Part shown: positions 16,267 to 24,167 of the stretch, in pieces
How the letters are laid out: every line of letters starts with the position of its first letter
Numbering within the stretch: position 1 is the stretch's first letter
Origin: Clostridiales bacterium
Lineage (GTDB): Bacteria; Bacillota; Clostridia; Lachnospirales; WQUN01
DNA: 32,691 nucleotides
Direction: 5' to 3'
Assembly: GCA_031270945.1 (NCBI GenBank)
Contig: JAISWZ010000198.1
Coordinates: 1 to 32,691, forward strand
Made by a program: the position numbers and the translations under genes
The notes under the pieces: generated by a model
Seen by the model: the letters and a program-made list of their open reading frames with translations, nothing else
The model's database searches: none
What the model was told of the DNA's origin: nothing

Positions 16267-16279
16267 GGGGGGCGGGCAT

Positions 16280-18295
16280 ATGAAAAAGATAGCCGCTTGG
16301 GTTCTTGCGGCAATCCTCGTCTGCTTCCTCCCGGCCCAGTGCCTGGCTGGCGGCGCGCCGTACAATACGGTAATACTTGAGCGCGGCGGCGCAAGAATCA
16401 CGCAAAACGCCTTCCTGCCTACCGGCAAGATCGACAAGTTTGGCTCGGAGGAGCTGAAGCAGCCCCAGGATATAACCACGAAAGACGGATACATGTTCAT
16501 CGCGGACACAGGCAATGGCCGAGTTCTAAAGTGCAAGCTGGACGGCGAGACAGTAGCCGTTTACGGCAAAGGCGAGCTGAAGCAGCCCAAGGGCGTCCAT
16601 GTGAGCGACTCCGGGCTCCTGTACGTCGCTGATCAGCTCCAGAAGGCCGTTTATGTCTTTGATGAAGAAGGCAATATCGTAAAAAAGTATACGAAGCCTG
16701 ACAGCGCCCTCTACGGGCCTGAAAACGACTTCGCTCCCAAAAAGGTCGCCTCCGACTCCTCCGGAAACGTCTATATCGTATCAGAGGGCGGAGTGAACGG
16801 GATCATACAGCTGTCAAAAGAAGGGGACTTCTTTGGATACGTTGGCGCCAACTCCACGTCCCTTACCCTTAGGGAGGTCTTGAGAAGGCTGACTTTTACG
16901 GAAACACAGAGGGCGCAACTTAAGCTTTCCGTTCCCTCATCCCCTTACAACGTCTGCACCGACCAGCGGGGCTTGGTTTACACTGTCACCCAGGGAGCGC
17001 AGGACGCGCTCAAGAAGTTCAACCTGGCCAGCGTAAACATGCTCTCTCCAACCAGCGGGATTGACCTGCTGACAGATGTGTGCGTCAGCTCCACCGAAGG
17101 CATTTTTGCGGTTTCGCAGTACGGATACATAACCGAGTATGACCGTGACGGACGGCTTCTCTTTGTGTTTGGCGGGCCTGATGACGGATCAAACCGAAGC
17201 GGGCTGTTTGTCTCCGCAATGGGCATAGCTCTTGACGATCAAGAGAACCTGTATGTCCTGGACTCCGAGCAGGGCTCTGTCACGGCATTCGCCAGAACCG
17301 AATTCGCCGCCGTCATGCGCCAAGCCTTGTTCCTGTACCATGAAGGCCTGTACCTCGAAAGCCAAGAGCTCTGGGAGTACGTCCTTCGAGGCGACGCCCT
17401 GTCAGTCATGGGCCACGCTGGACTGGGAGAAGTCTGGTACAAGCTGGGCGAATATGACAAGGCGCTTGAGGCGTTTCGGTTCGCGCTGTCTCACAACGGC
17501 TACTCTGAGTCATTTTGGGAGCTTCGAAACGAATGGCTGATGAACAACCTGGCCTACGTGATCTTGGGAATATTGGGGCTCGCGATCCTGGCCAAAATCT
17601 TAAAAACTACCAACCGCAAAACCGGCTTCTTAAAGCCAGTTCAGGCAAGAGCCGAAAAGGTCTCAAACCTGAAAATCCCCAAGGAGTTCCGATTCATGGC
17701 CAGGACATTCAGAAACCCCGCCGACGCCTTTTACGGGGTTCGGTTTGAAAACCGGGTCTCGGTTCCCTCAGCCACTCTGCTCTATATTCTGTTTTTCCTG
17801 ATCTACATCGCTGGCAAGTACGGCGCCGGATTCCTCTTCAAGACAGTCCCGGAGGGCCACTATGAGCTAGGCACGGACTTTGTGCTTGTCTTTGGCGTTA
17901 TCGCCGCTGTTGTCATATGCAACAACCTGGTTTGCTCCATAAACGACGGAGAAGGCAAGTTCAGGGACATCTACGCGGGCCTGGCCTGCTGCTTGACGCC
18001 ATACGTCTTCATAAAGCCAATCCTAATTTTATTGACCCATGTCCTCACGGACAACGAGCGGTTCATAATATCTTTCGGCGGAGTGTTTATTGGCGCCGCC
18101 GTGCTAATACTGGTTGTGGCCATGGTCATGGAGATCCAGGCGTACACCCTGGCGCAAACCGCAAAAATCCTGCTTTTGACCCTGTTCACCGCCGCCATGC
18201 TGGCAGTGACGCTTGTTATTGCCTGGGCGCTAGTCAGCCAGGTCGCTGACTTTGTTTCAGCGCTTGCAAGGGAGGCGTATTTCCGTGCGGGTTAA
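16280..18295 (+). CDS. NHL-repeat / TPR / Yip1 membrane protein
   Basis: A protein of about 671 residues. ATG 16280 is chosen because it follows a G-rich site and opens with a clean signal peptide (KK then hydrophobic, cut near LAGG); the longer frame has no such start. Residues about 40-360 form NHL propeller blades of the kind QPQDITTKDGYMFIADTGNG and QPKGVHVSDSGLLYVADQ. Then comes a TPR-like stretch (ALFLYHEGLYLESQELWEYV, WYKLGEYDKALEAF), a transmembrane helix near 421-441, and a C-terminal Yip1-type domain with five hydrophobic helices. It may be an extracellular glycan or substrate scaffold anchored in the membrane; the role is not established. It overlaps the next gene by 11 bp and follows the permease gene after 13 bp. 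Confidence 0.85.
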   Translation: MKKIAAWVLAAILVCFLPAQCLAGGAPYNTVILERGGARITQNAFLPTGKIDKFGSEELKQPQDITTKDGYMFIADTGNGRVLKCKLDGETVAVYGKGELKQPKGVHVSDSGLLYVADQLQKAVYVFDEEGNIVKKYTKPDSALYGPENDFAPKKVASDSSGNVYIVSEGGVNGIIQLSKEGDFFGYVGANSTSLTLREVLRRLTFTETQRAQLKLSVPSSPYNVCTDQRGLVYTVTQGAQDALKKFNLASVNMLSPTSGIDLLTDVCVSSTEGIFAVSQYGYITEYDRDGRLLFVFGGPDDGSNRSGLFVSAMGIALDDQENLYVLDSEQGSVTAFARTEFAAVMRQALFLYHEGLYLESQELWEYVLRGDALSVMGHAGLGEVWYKLGEYDKALEAFRFALSHNGYSESFWELRNEWLMNNLAYVILGILGLAILAKILKTTNRKTGFLKPVQARAEKVSNLKIPKEFRFMARTFRNPADAFYGVRFENRVSVPSATLLYILFFLIYIAGKYGAGFLFKTVPEGHYELGTDFVLVFGVIAAVVICNNLVCSINDGEGKFRDIYAGLACCLTPYVFIKPILILLTHVLTDNERFIISFGGVFIGAAVLILVVAMVMEIQAYTLAQTAKILLLTLFTAAMLAVTLVIAWALVSQVADFVSALAREAYFRAG

Positions 18296-20417
18296 CTTTT
18301 TATGCGCCCTGGCCTTGGCGCTGTGCTTGATCGCCATTCCTGCCTATGCCTCAGAAATTCCCGAAGGCTTCAGCCTTTGCGCCGAGAATGAAAGCCTCAG
18401 GCTCTATGCCAACGCAGAAAACCTGGCGGTTGTTATCGAAGACAAAGCCACAGGCTCTTTATTGCATAGCGTTGCGACAGAAGAGGGCGCCGAAGGCGCC
18501 AACAGCACTTGGAAAGGCTTCATGCGCTCAGCCTTCGCGGTTGAATACTTTAACAACCGCTCTCCAATGCCCGAGCGGGTGGACGCCTACAACGGGTTCC
18601 CAACAATAAGCTTCTCAAATGCCCCTAACGGGTTTGACGCCATTATTTCTTACGAAAAGACTGGCATAACTCTAACTCTTCAAGTGCGGCTGGCAAGCGA
18701 TGGCGTCACCGCCCAGATCCCGGCTGACAGCATTCGCGAAGGCGAGGGAATACGAATCAGCGCCGTCTACCTCTATCCCTTCATGGGAGCGTCAAAGCCA
18801 GGAGACACAGACGGGTACATGCTGATACCTGAAGGCGCGGGCGCGATTATCAGTCTGCAAGACAATAGAGGCAAGTACAAGGCGCCATACCGCAAGCGGA
18901 TTTATGGCGCAAACATAGGGATCGACAAGGAGTCGACTTCCCCGGGAGCTGGAGGCCGGTCTCTTCTGGCGGAGCCAGTTGAGGCCAGCGTTCCTGTATA
19001 TGGAATAGCAAGGGAAAGCGAAGGGCTTGCCTTTCTCGCGATTGCAGAAGCCGGGCAGTACAACGCCGAGATCTTGTCCTACCCTAACGGAGTTGTCACT
19101 CCTTACAACTGGACCGCTTTCCGCTTCATATTCCGAGAGCAGTACACAATGCACACCACCCGCTCCCAAGGCATCCTGACTAGCGAAAGCGATCCGTATC
19201 TCAGGGACATAGGGGTAAGGTTTGCTGTTCTAACCGGCCAATCCGCCAACTACAGCGGGATGGCTCAGGCTTACAAGTCCTATCTTAAAGGGAAAGGCCA
19301 GCTGCCTCAAAAGAGCGCCGAGTATAGGACGATAGTCGACTTCCTGGGCGCTGAAACGAAAAAAGGGGCAATCTTTGACACTGTCGTAAAAATGACTTCG
19401 GCCTCCCAGATGGGCGACATCCTTCAGGAGCTTTTGGACAACAACGTTGGCGCCATGCATTCCTCCTGGAAAGGCTGGCAGTCCGGCGGGCTAAGCGGAT
19501 CTTACGGAAGCGGAAGCGCAAAGGTTGAATCCTCCCTTGGAGGAAACGCCGGAGCTAAAAATCTTTTAAGCCGCTTTAGCCCAAATGACGTCATCGTCTC
19601 CCTCCAGCAGGACTTTCTGCTGGCCAACACCAAGCGCCTCTACAACACGAGCTCTGACATAGCCAAGACCGTCAGCCAGACGCTGGCCCTGAAATCAACA
19701 AACGCCCAGCCTTTTGATTCCCTCTATTATTTCACCCCAAGCAAGATCAAGAAGCAGGTTTCCAAATTTGCTTCCGCCTGGCCCGCCGCCCCCATTTCGA
19801 TCCCTTCGCTGGCGGATACCCTGTTCAGCTTTTACTCAAACGGTTCCGTTCATTCCAGGGGCGAAACTGCCGAAGCCTTGGCAAGCGCCATAAGCGTGAT
19901 AAAAGATTCATCGCCCCAAGTCTTTTTGGGGCAACCCTTTGACTACATGTGGCCTCTTGCCGACTGCTACCTGGATATGCCCATGTACACGTCCAACTAC
20001 AGCTATATCGCGGCTGAGGTGCCCTTCCTGCCCATGGTCCTGAAAGGCAGCCTTCCCTACTACGCCCCCTACGCCAACTTCGAGCCAAACCGGGAAGAGT
20101 TTTGCCTTCGCATGATAGAGTACGGAGCGCTTCCGTCATTCCTGCTTACAGCGGAAAGCCCGGAGGGATTGCGGGACACCAACTCAGACTATGTATGCTC
20201 GTCACAGCTCGAAGTGTTCCTGCCCGCCATTGTGGAGTACAGCGGCATATTCCGGGAACTGTCAGAAGCTGTCGGCTCGTCCGAGATGTCATCCCATGAG
20301 ATCTTGGCTTCAGGCGTGTCCCGAACGAGCTACGCAAGCGGCGTCTCGGTTCTTGTTAACCGATCAGGGCAAAGCTATGGGGATTTGGATGCAATGAGCT
20401 ATAAGATCACGCGCTAA
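18285..20417 (+). CDS. DUF5696 domain secreted protein
   Basis: An exported protein of about 710 residues. I choose GTG 18285: GGGAGG (18270-18275) is nine bases upstream, and the product starts with a signal peptide ending PAYAS. The longer frame adds only 11 residues. It reads like the DUF5696 family: an N-terminal beta-sandwich-like part (residues 25-250) resembling glycosidase N-domains, then a large alpha/beta part with segments such as YRTIVDFLGAETKKGAIF, PFDYMWPLADCYLDMPMYTS and YCGSS-like sites. Family members accompany sugar ABC transporters and NHL-Yip1 genes in Firmicutes; the activity is unknown, though a glycoside-hydrolase-like barrel is plausible. It is coupled to the upstream gene by overlap, and a palindromic element follows it. 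Confidence 0.82.
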   Translation: MRVNFLCALALALCLIAIPAYASEIPEGFSLCAENESLRLYANAENLAVVIEDKATGSLLHSVATEEGAEGANSTWKGFMRSAFAVEYFNNRSPMPERVDAYNGFPTISFSNAPNGFDAIISYEKTGITLTLQVRLASDGVTAQIPADSIREGEGIRISAVYLYPFMGASKPGDTDGYMLIPEGAGAIISLQDNRGKYKAPYRKRIYGANIGIDKESTSPGAGGRSLLAEPVEASVPVYGIARESEGLAFLAIAEAGQYNAEILSYPNGVVTPYNWTAFRFIFREQYTMHTTRSQGILTSESDPYLRDIGVRFAVLTGQSANYSGMAQAYKSYLKGKGQLPQKSAEYRTIVDFLGAETKKGAIFDTVVKMTSASQMGDILQELLDNNVGAMHSSWKGWQSGGLSGSYGSGSAKVESSLGGNAGAKNLLSRFSPNDVIVSLQQDFLLANTKRLYNTSSDIAKTVSQTLALKSTNAQPFDSLYYFTPSKIKKQVSKFASAWPAAPISIPSLADTLFSFYSNGSVHSRGETAEALASAISVIKDSSPQVFLGQPFDYMWPLADCYLDMPMYTSNYSYIAAEVPFLPMVLKGSLPYYAPYANFEPNREEFCLRMIEYGALPSFLLTAESPEGLRDTNSDYVCSSQLEVFLPAIVEYSGIFRELSEAVGSSEMSSHEILASGVSRTSYASGVSVLVNRSGQSYGDLDAMSYKITR

Positions 20418-20440
20418 TATAAACTTTGATTCTTCTTAGT

Positions 20441-20535
20441 GCATATCCCAAAATTCCATAGAAGGCGCAGCGAAAGTCATCGCGATGCTTCTACGCGTGA
20501 CTTTCGCCAGCCATAAAATTAATTTTTGGATATGC
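20441..20535. repeat. Palindromic intergenic element, left twin
   Basis: Starts GCATATCCCAAAATT and ends AATTTTTGGATATGC, 95 bp in all. The inner arms CGAAAGTCATCGCG and CGCGTGACTTTCG form a strong stem around a short ATGCTTCTA loop. It is almost identical to the copy at 22417, and lies between the DUF5696 gene and the permease pair. Confidence 0.9.
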
Positions 20536-20571
20536 TCGATATTTAAATTTCGAGACCCAGAGGTGAGCAAG

Positions 20572-21489
20572 TTGAAAAAATGGCAAGGAGTTGCGTGGCG
20601 GCGCAACATGAAAGGCTGGCTGTTCACGCTTCCGTGGACGCTGGGGTTTTGCGCGTTCTTCGCCTACCCCTTGGCCCAAAGCGCCCTCTACGGCTTCTCC
20701 AACATCAGGCTTACAGCGGCTGGCCGAAAGATCTCTCCAGTGGGCTGGGACAACTACGCGTACATCTTCCAGCGCGACATCTACTTCATGGAGCGGCTAA
20801 GGGACTTCTTTGTCAACACGCTCTTCTCCCTGCCCGTGCTTCTGGTCTTCTCACTTATGATTGCCATGATGATAAACCAGAAGATAAAATGCAAGGGCCT
20901 GTTTCGCGCCTTGTTCTTCCTTCCTGTTGTGGTGGTTTCAGGCCCTGTCCTGAACATGATAATATCCGAGGGCGCAGCTTCGATTCCCATTATAGAGCAG
21001 TACGGGATCTACGGGCTTATCGAAAATTTCGTCCCAAGCATGATAGCAGCGCCTTTGACCTACCTTTTCAGCCAGCTGGTGATGATACTTTGGTACTCAG
21101 GCGTCCCAATCCTTATATTTCTCGCAGGCCTCCAGAAGATTGACCGATCTCTTTACGAGGCCGCCCTCATTGACGGTGCCAGCGCCTGGGTAGCCTTTTG
21201 GAAGATTACCCTTCCCGCCATGCGCGGCATGATAGTCATAAATGCCGTCTATTGCATAGTCTTCCTGGCTTCAAGCGAGATCAACGAGGTTATCGCCTTG
21301 ATCCGCTCCGCAATGCTTGATCCAAACATCGGCTACGGCATCGCCTCAGCCATGGCCTGGGTTTACTCCCTTTCGGTGGCGCTGGCCATTGGGCTGGCCT
21401 GGTTTCTTCTGGGCCGCGCCCCCAAGGAGCGCGCCACCCACGCCGTAATCCTGCTCCAAAGGAGGGGTTTGGATGCCATCCGCCGTTAA
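20572..21489 (+). CDS. Sugar ABC transporter permease, MalF type (second system)
   Basis: A permease of about 305 residues with six predicted helices. The EAA loop reads EAALIDGASAWVAFWKITLP. TTG 20572 is the most likely start because AGAGGTGA lies just upstream and the N-terminus then reads KKWQGVAWRRNMKGW, a typical charged entry to helix 1; the longer open frame would run back into the palindromic element. It overlaps the MalG-type gene by 17 bp. This permease pair is the inner one of the locus and is followed by its probable binding protein at 22708. Confidence 0.93.
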   Translation: MKKWQGVAWRRNMKGWLFTLPWTLGFCAFFAYPLAQSALYGFSNIRLTAAGRKISPVGWDNYAYIFQRDIYFMERLRDFFVNTLFSLPVLLVFSLMIAMMINQKIKCKGLFRALFFLPVVVVSGPVLNMIISEGAASIPIIEQYGIYGLIENFVPSMIAAPLTYLFSQLVMILWYSGVPILIFLAGLQKIDRSLYEAALIDGASAWVAFWKITLPAMRGMIVINAVYCIVFLASSEINEVIALIRSAMLDPNIGYGIASAMAWVYSLSVALAIGLAWFLLGRAPKERATHAVILLQRRGLDAIRR

Positions 21490-22414
21490 GACTTATTTCA
21501 ACCACAAGCTCTTGGGCAAATTTTTAAAGCTTTTGCTTTACGTCATGCTGATCGCCCTGGGCTTTGTCTACCTGTATCCGCTGTTGCACATAATTGTGAC
21601 AAGCGTCAAGTCCCTTCCTGACTTGCTGGATCCCTCAGTGAACTGGATCCCTACCCAGCTGTCCCTGGACAACTACAAGCAGGCCTTTGAGGTGATGCAC
21701 GTGGCGGCGACCTGGCTTGACACAGTTCTTGTGTCCCTGCTTCCCGCCATTGCCCAAACAGCCGCCTGCGCCCTGGCCGGATACGGCTTCGCCCGCTACG
21801 CCTTCCCGGGAAGAAAGATTCTTCTGGCGCTTGTTCTCCTCACTTTCATCATTCCAGCCTACGTGCTTATGGCTCCAACTTACGCCATGTACAGCGACTA
21901 CAAGATCCTTGGGACGCTCCAAGCCGCCATTTTTCCGGCATTGGCTGGCCAAGGCGTGAAAAGCGCCATCTTTATCCTGATTTTCATGCAGTTCTTCTCG
22001 CAGACCCCCATATCCCTTGATGAAGCCGCAAGGGTGGACGGCGCAGGCGAAGCCCGCATCTTCTTTCGCATAGGATTGCCCATGGCCGTTCCAGCAATGG
22101 TTGTGACGTTCCTGTTCTCGTTTGTCTGGTACTGGAACGAAACCTATTTCACGGCCATGTACCTGGGAAGCCACGGATCCTCAGGCGGGATAAGCACAAT
22201 GCTGCTGGAGCTTGAGCACTTTGAGCAAAGCTACAAAGGCTACCTTCAATCACTCTCCGGCTGGGGCGCCGGCTTTGCTGGCGACTCTGTAGCCAACGAG
22301 GCGATAAAAATGGCCGCCACAGTTATAGCCATGCTTCCATTGCTTGGCTTGTACCTGGTGCTCCAGCGGCAGTTCGTTGAGAGCATAGATCGAGTTGGGA
22401 TAACCGGGGAATAA
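21473..22414 (+). CDS. Carbohydrate ABC transporter permease, MalG type (second system)
   Basis: A 313-residue permease with six predicted helices. The cytoplasmic EAA loop reads EAARVDGAGEARIFFRIGLP, and the N-terminal DLLDPSVNWIPTQLSLDNY segment is typical of MalG-type partners. ATG 21473 is preceded by AGGAGG and lies inside the end of the preceding permease gene, so the pair is translationally coupled. A nearly perfect palindromic element begins just three bases after its stop codon. Confidence 0.94.
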   Translation: MPSAVKTYFNHKLLGKFLKLLLYVMLIALGFVYLYPLLHIIVTSVKSLPDLLDPSVNWIPTQLSLDNYKQAFEVMHVAATWLDTVLVSLLPAIAQTAACALAGYGFARYAFPGRKILLALVLLTFIIPAYVLMAPTYAMYSDYKILGTLQAAIFPALAGQGVKSAIFILIFMQFFSQTPISLDEAARVDGAGEARIFFRIGLPMAVPAMVVTFLFSFVWYWNETYFTAMYLGSHGSSGGISTMLLELEHFEQSYKGYLQSLSGWGAGFAGDSVANEAIKMAATVIAMLPLLGLYLVLQRQFVESIDRVGITGE

Positions 22415-22416
22415 GA

Positions 22417-22511
22417 GCATATCCCAAAATTCAAAAAAAGGCGCAGTGAAAGTCATCGCGATGCTTTAACGCGTGACTTTCACAAGCCATAAATTTAATT
22501 TTGGGATATGC
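22417..22511. repeat. Palindromic intergenic element, right twin
   Basis: Starts GCATATCCCAAAATT and ends AATTTTGGGATATGC, 95 bp, with the stem GAAAGTCATCGCG / CGCGTGACTTTC. Both length and inner sequence match the copy at 20441, with a slightly different loop and filler. Copies in the rest of the window have different interiors. Confidence 0.9.
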
Positions 22512-22615
22512 ACTAAGGCTTGTCTTGAAAGCGCTAAAAACCGGCAAGCATTCCAAAGCGCAGGCGACCCAGATTCGCCCGGTCGACTTTGCGGGCCGGC
22601 TTTGGGATTAGCATA

Positions 22616-22653
22616 GGGGCAGCCTAAAAAGGCAATCAATTTGGGTATGCCCC
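22616..22653 (+). other. Stem-loop in the leader of the second solute-binding protein gene
   Basis: GGGGCA (22616-22621) pairs with TGCCCC (22648-22653), with an inner hairpin GCCT AAAA AGGC. It lies directly before a 9-bp repeat and the ribosome binding site, so it may tune mRNA stability or translation of the abundant binding protein. Confidence 0.5.
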
Positions 22654-22657
22654 AGAT

Positions 22658-22693
22658 CACAAGAATCGCTAGAATCACAAGAATCATAAGAAC
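22658..22693 (+). repeat. Four 9-bp tandem repeats before a ribosome binding site
   Basis: CACAAGAAT, CGCTAGAAT, CACAAGAAT and CATAAGAAC follow without gaps and end one base before AGGAGG (22694-22699). This purine-rich leader could keep the binding site unpaired. No protein is encoded by it. Confidence 0.75.
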
Positions 22694-22707
22694 AGGAGGA
22701 AACAAAT

Positions 22708-24156
22708 ATGAAAAAGAAGATTTTCGCAGTCCTGCTAATAATGGCGCTTTTAGCGTCAGTTCTCTCGGCTTGCGGAAGCGGCCAACAGCCAGCGGCAAAC
22801 ACCCAGGCGCCTGCGGCAACTGCGGCGCCAGCCGCAGACCAGCCGGCAGCGCCGGTGGCCGAACCGGCTGCTGAGCCCGAAGGCGGGCTAGCTCCTCTGA
22901 CAACAGAGAAAATATCCCTTCGCTACGCTTACTGGGGCCAGCACGAAAAGGGCGAGCCAGAAGTGACCGCAGCGCAAAAGGCGGCATTTGAGCAGAAGTA
23001 CCCGAACATATCGATTGAGTTTTTGCAGATAGAGCAAGCCCAATGGGACGAGGCCTTGACTAATTTCGCGGCCACCGGGATGCTTCCTGACGTGTTTGGA
23101 GTGTTCAGCGTGTCAAACGCTGTGATGAACGAATGGGCTTTGCCGCTGGACGAATATTTTGACGCGGATCCTGACACGGCTGAGCTGGCGCCAGCATTCG
23201 CAACGAACGCGAAGGTAGGCGGAAAGCGCTACAGCGTTCCTTGGGTCATGTTCCCGCACCTGGTCTTTGTCAATGAGACTTTATTTGAAAAGTACAACGT
23301 CGCTCTTCCTGGCTACAACTGGACGGTTGACGAGTTCTTCACCCTGGCCACAACCCTTGGCCATGGCGAGGACTTCAACTTCGGCATGTCAAACCCCCTG
23401 TTCGAAGACTTCTTCCCGGCATGGTACAACGGCGGCCAAGGCAAATGGGGCTGGGACGGCGAGAACTACAACTTTGACCAAGTATGGGCTGACTCTTTGA
23501 ACAAGAAGTGGGAGCTCATAGAAGCCAACATCTGCGAATGGGAATCAGCTGAAGACAAAGAGAGGTTCCTGGGCAGCGCGGACGCTTGGCCGCCTGGATT
23601 CGGAAGAAGCGCAATCCATTTTGACTGGCCTTGGACAATAGCGATGTTTGAAGACACAGTGCCAGCGCAATCCGGCTGCTCATTCCTGTACTATCCGCTT
23701 CCAGTGGGCCCGACAGGGGATCAGCTAGTCATAGTCGACAACGCTGTGGTAGGCGCGGCAACAAAGTACCCACGGGAAGCTTGGCAGCTTTTGAAGGAAA
23801 CCACCTGGGGCAAGGACGCAAACCTGATCCGCCAGCAGGCCTACAGGGACGCTGGAGCGGACGTATCCAGAATGCCCGTTACAACAAACGCGGAAGTTTG
23901 GCAGGATCTTATCGACAACGCCCGCAACGACAACTTCAAGCAGCTCTTCCAGGCCCTGCAAAGCCAGTCTGACGGGTTTGTCCCCTCCAACTGGCCGGTA
24001 TCGCCAGGCTGGGGCGACATCGAAGCTTGGATCAACGAGCAGGATATTTACGGCAAGATCGAACGCCACGAGATCAATCCTTCAGACGTCGCTGCTGAGC
24101 TTAACGCAAAGGCGAAGGAGCTAAAAGACGCATGGATAGCCAACATGCCGCAATAA
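22708..24156 (+). CDS. Lipoprotein extracellular solute-binding protein, carbohydrate type
   Basis: A 482-residue binding protein for the inner ABC importer. It has a lipoprotein signal: basic MKKK, a hydrophobic core and the lipobox LSAC with Cys at 22. Residues about 25-60 are an Ala/Pro-rich linker that spaces the domain from the membrane. The family 1 sugar-binding fold follows, with AYWGQHEKGEP, KYPNISIEFLQ, the GMLPDVFGVFS segment, SVPWVMFPHLVFVNETLF and a late YPREAWQLLKETTWG. Many Trp residues suggest a carbohydrate ligand. ATG 22708 is preceded by AGGAGG with eight-base spacing. It is the probable partner of the two permeases just upstream. The ligand is unknown. Confidence 0.94.
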   Translation: MKKKIFAVLLIMALLASVLSACGSGQQPAANTQAPAATAAPAADQPAAPVAEPAAEPEGGLAPLTTEKISLRYAYWGQHEKGEPEVTAAQKAAFEQKYPNISIEFLQIEQAQWDEALTNFAATGMLPDVFGVFSVSNAVMNEWALPLDEYFDADPDTAELAPAFATNAKVGGKRYSVPWVMFPHLVFVNETLFEKYNVALPGYNWTVDEFFTLATTLGHGEDFNFGMSNPLFEDFFPAWYNGGQGKWGWDGENYNFDQVWADSLNKKWELIEANICEWESAEDKERFLGSADAWPPGFGRSAIHFDWPWTIAMFEDTVPAQSGCSFLYYPLPVGPTGDQLVIVDNAVVGAATKYPREAWQLLKETTWGKDANLIRQQAYRDAGADVSRMPVTTNAEVWQDLIDNARNDNFKQLFQALQSQSDGFVPSNWPVSPGWGDIEAWINEQDIYGKIERHEINPSDVAAELNAKAKELKDAWIANMPQ

Positions 24157-24167
24157 AGGCAAATGTC

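Noticed and set aside
16160..16279. Longer N-terminus for the NHL-Yip1 protein
   Set aside because: This part lies inside the upstream permease gene, and a clean ATG with signal peptide and G-rich binding site occurs at 16280.
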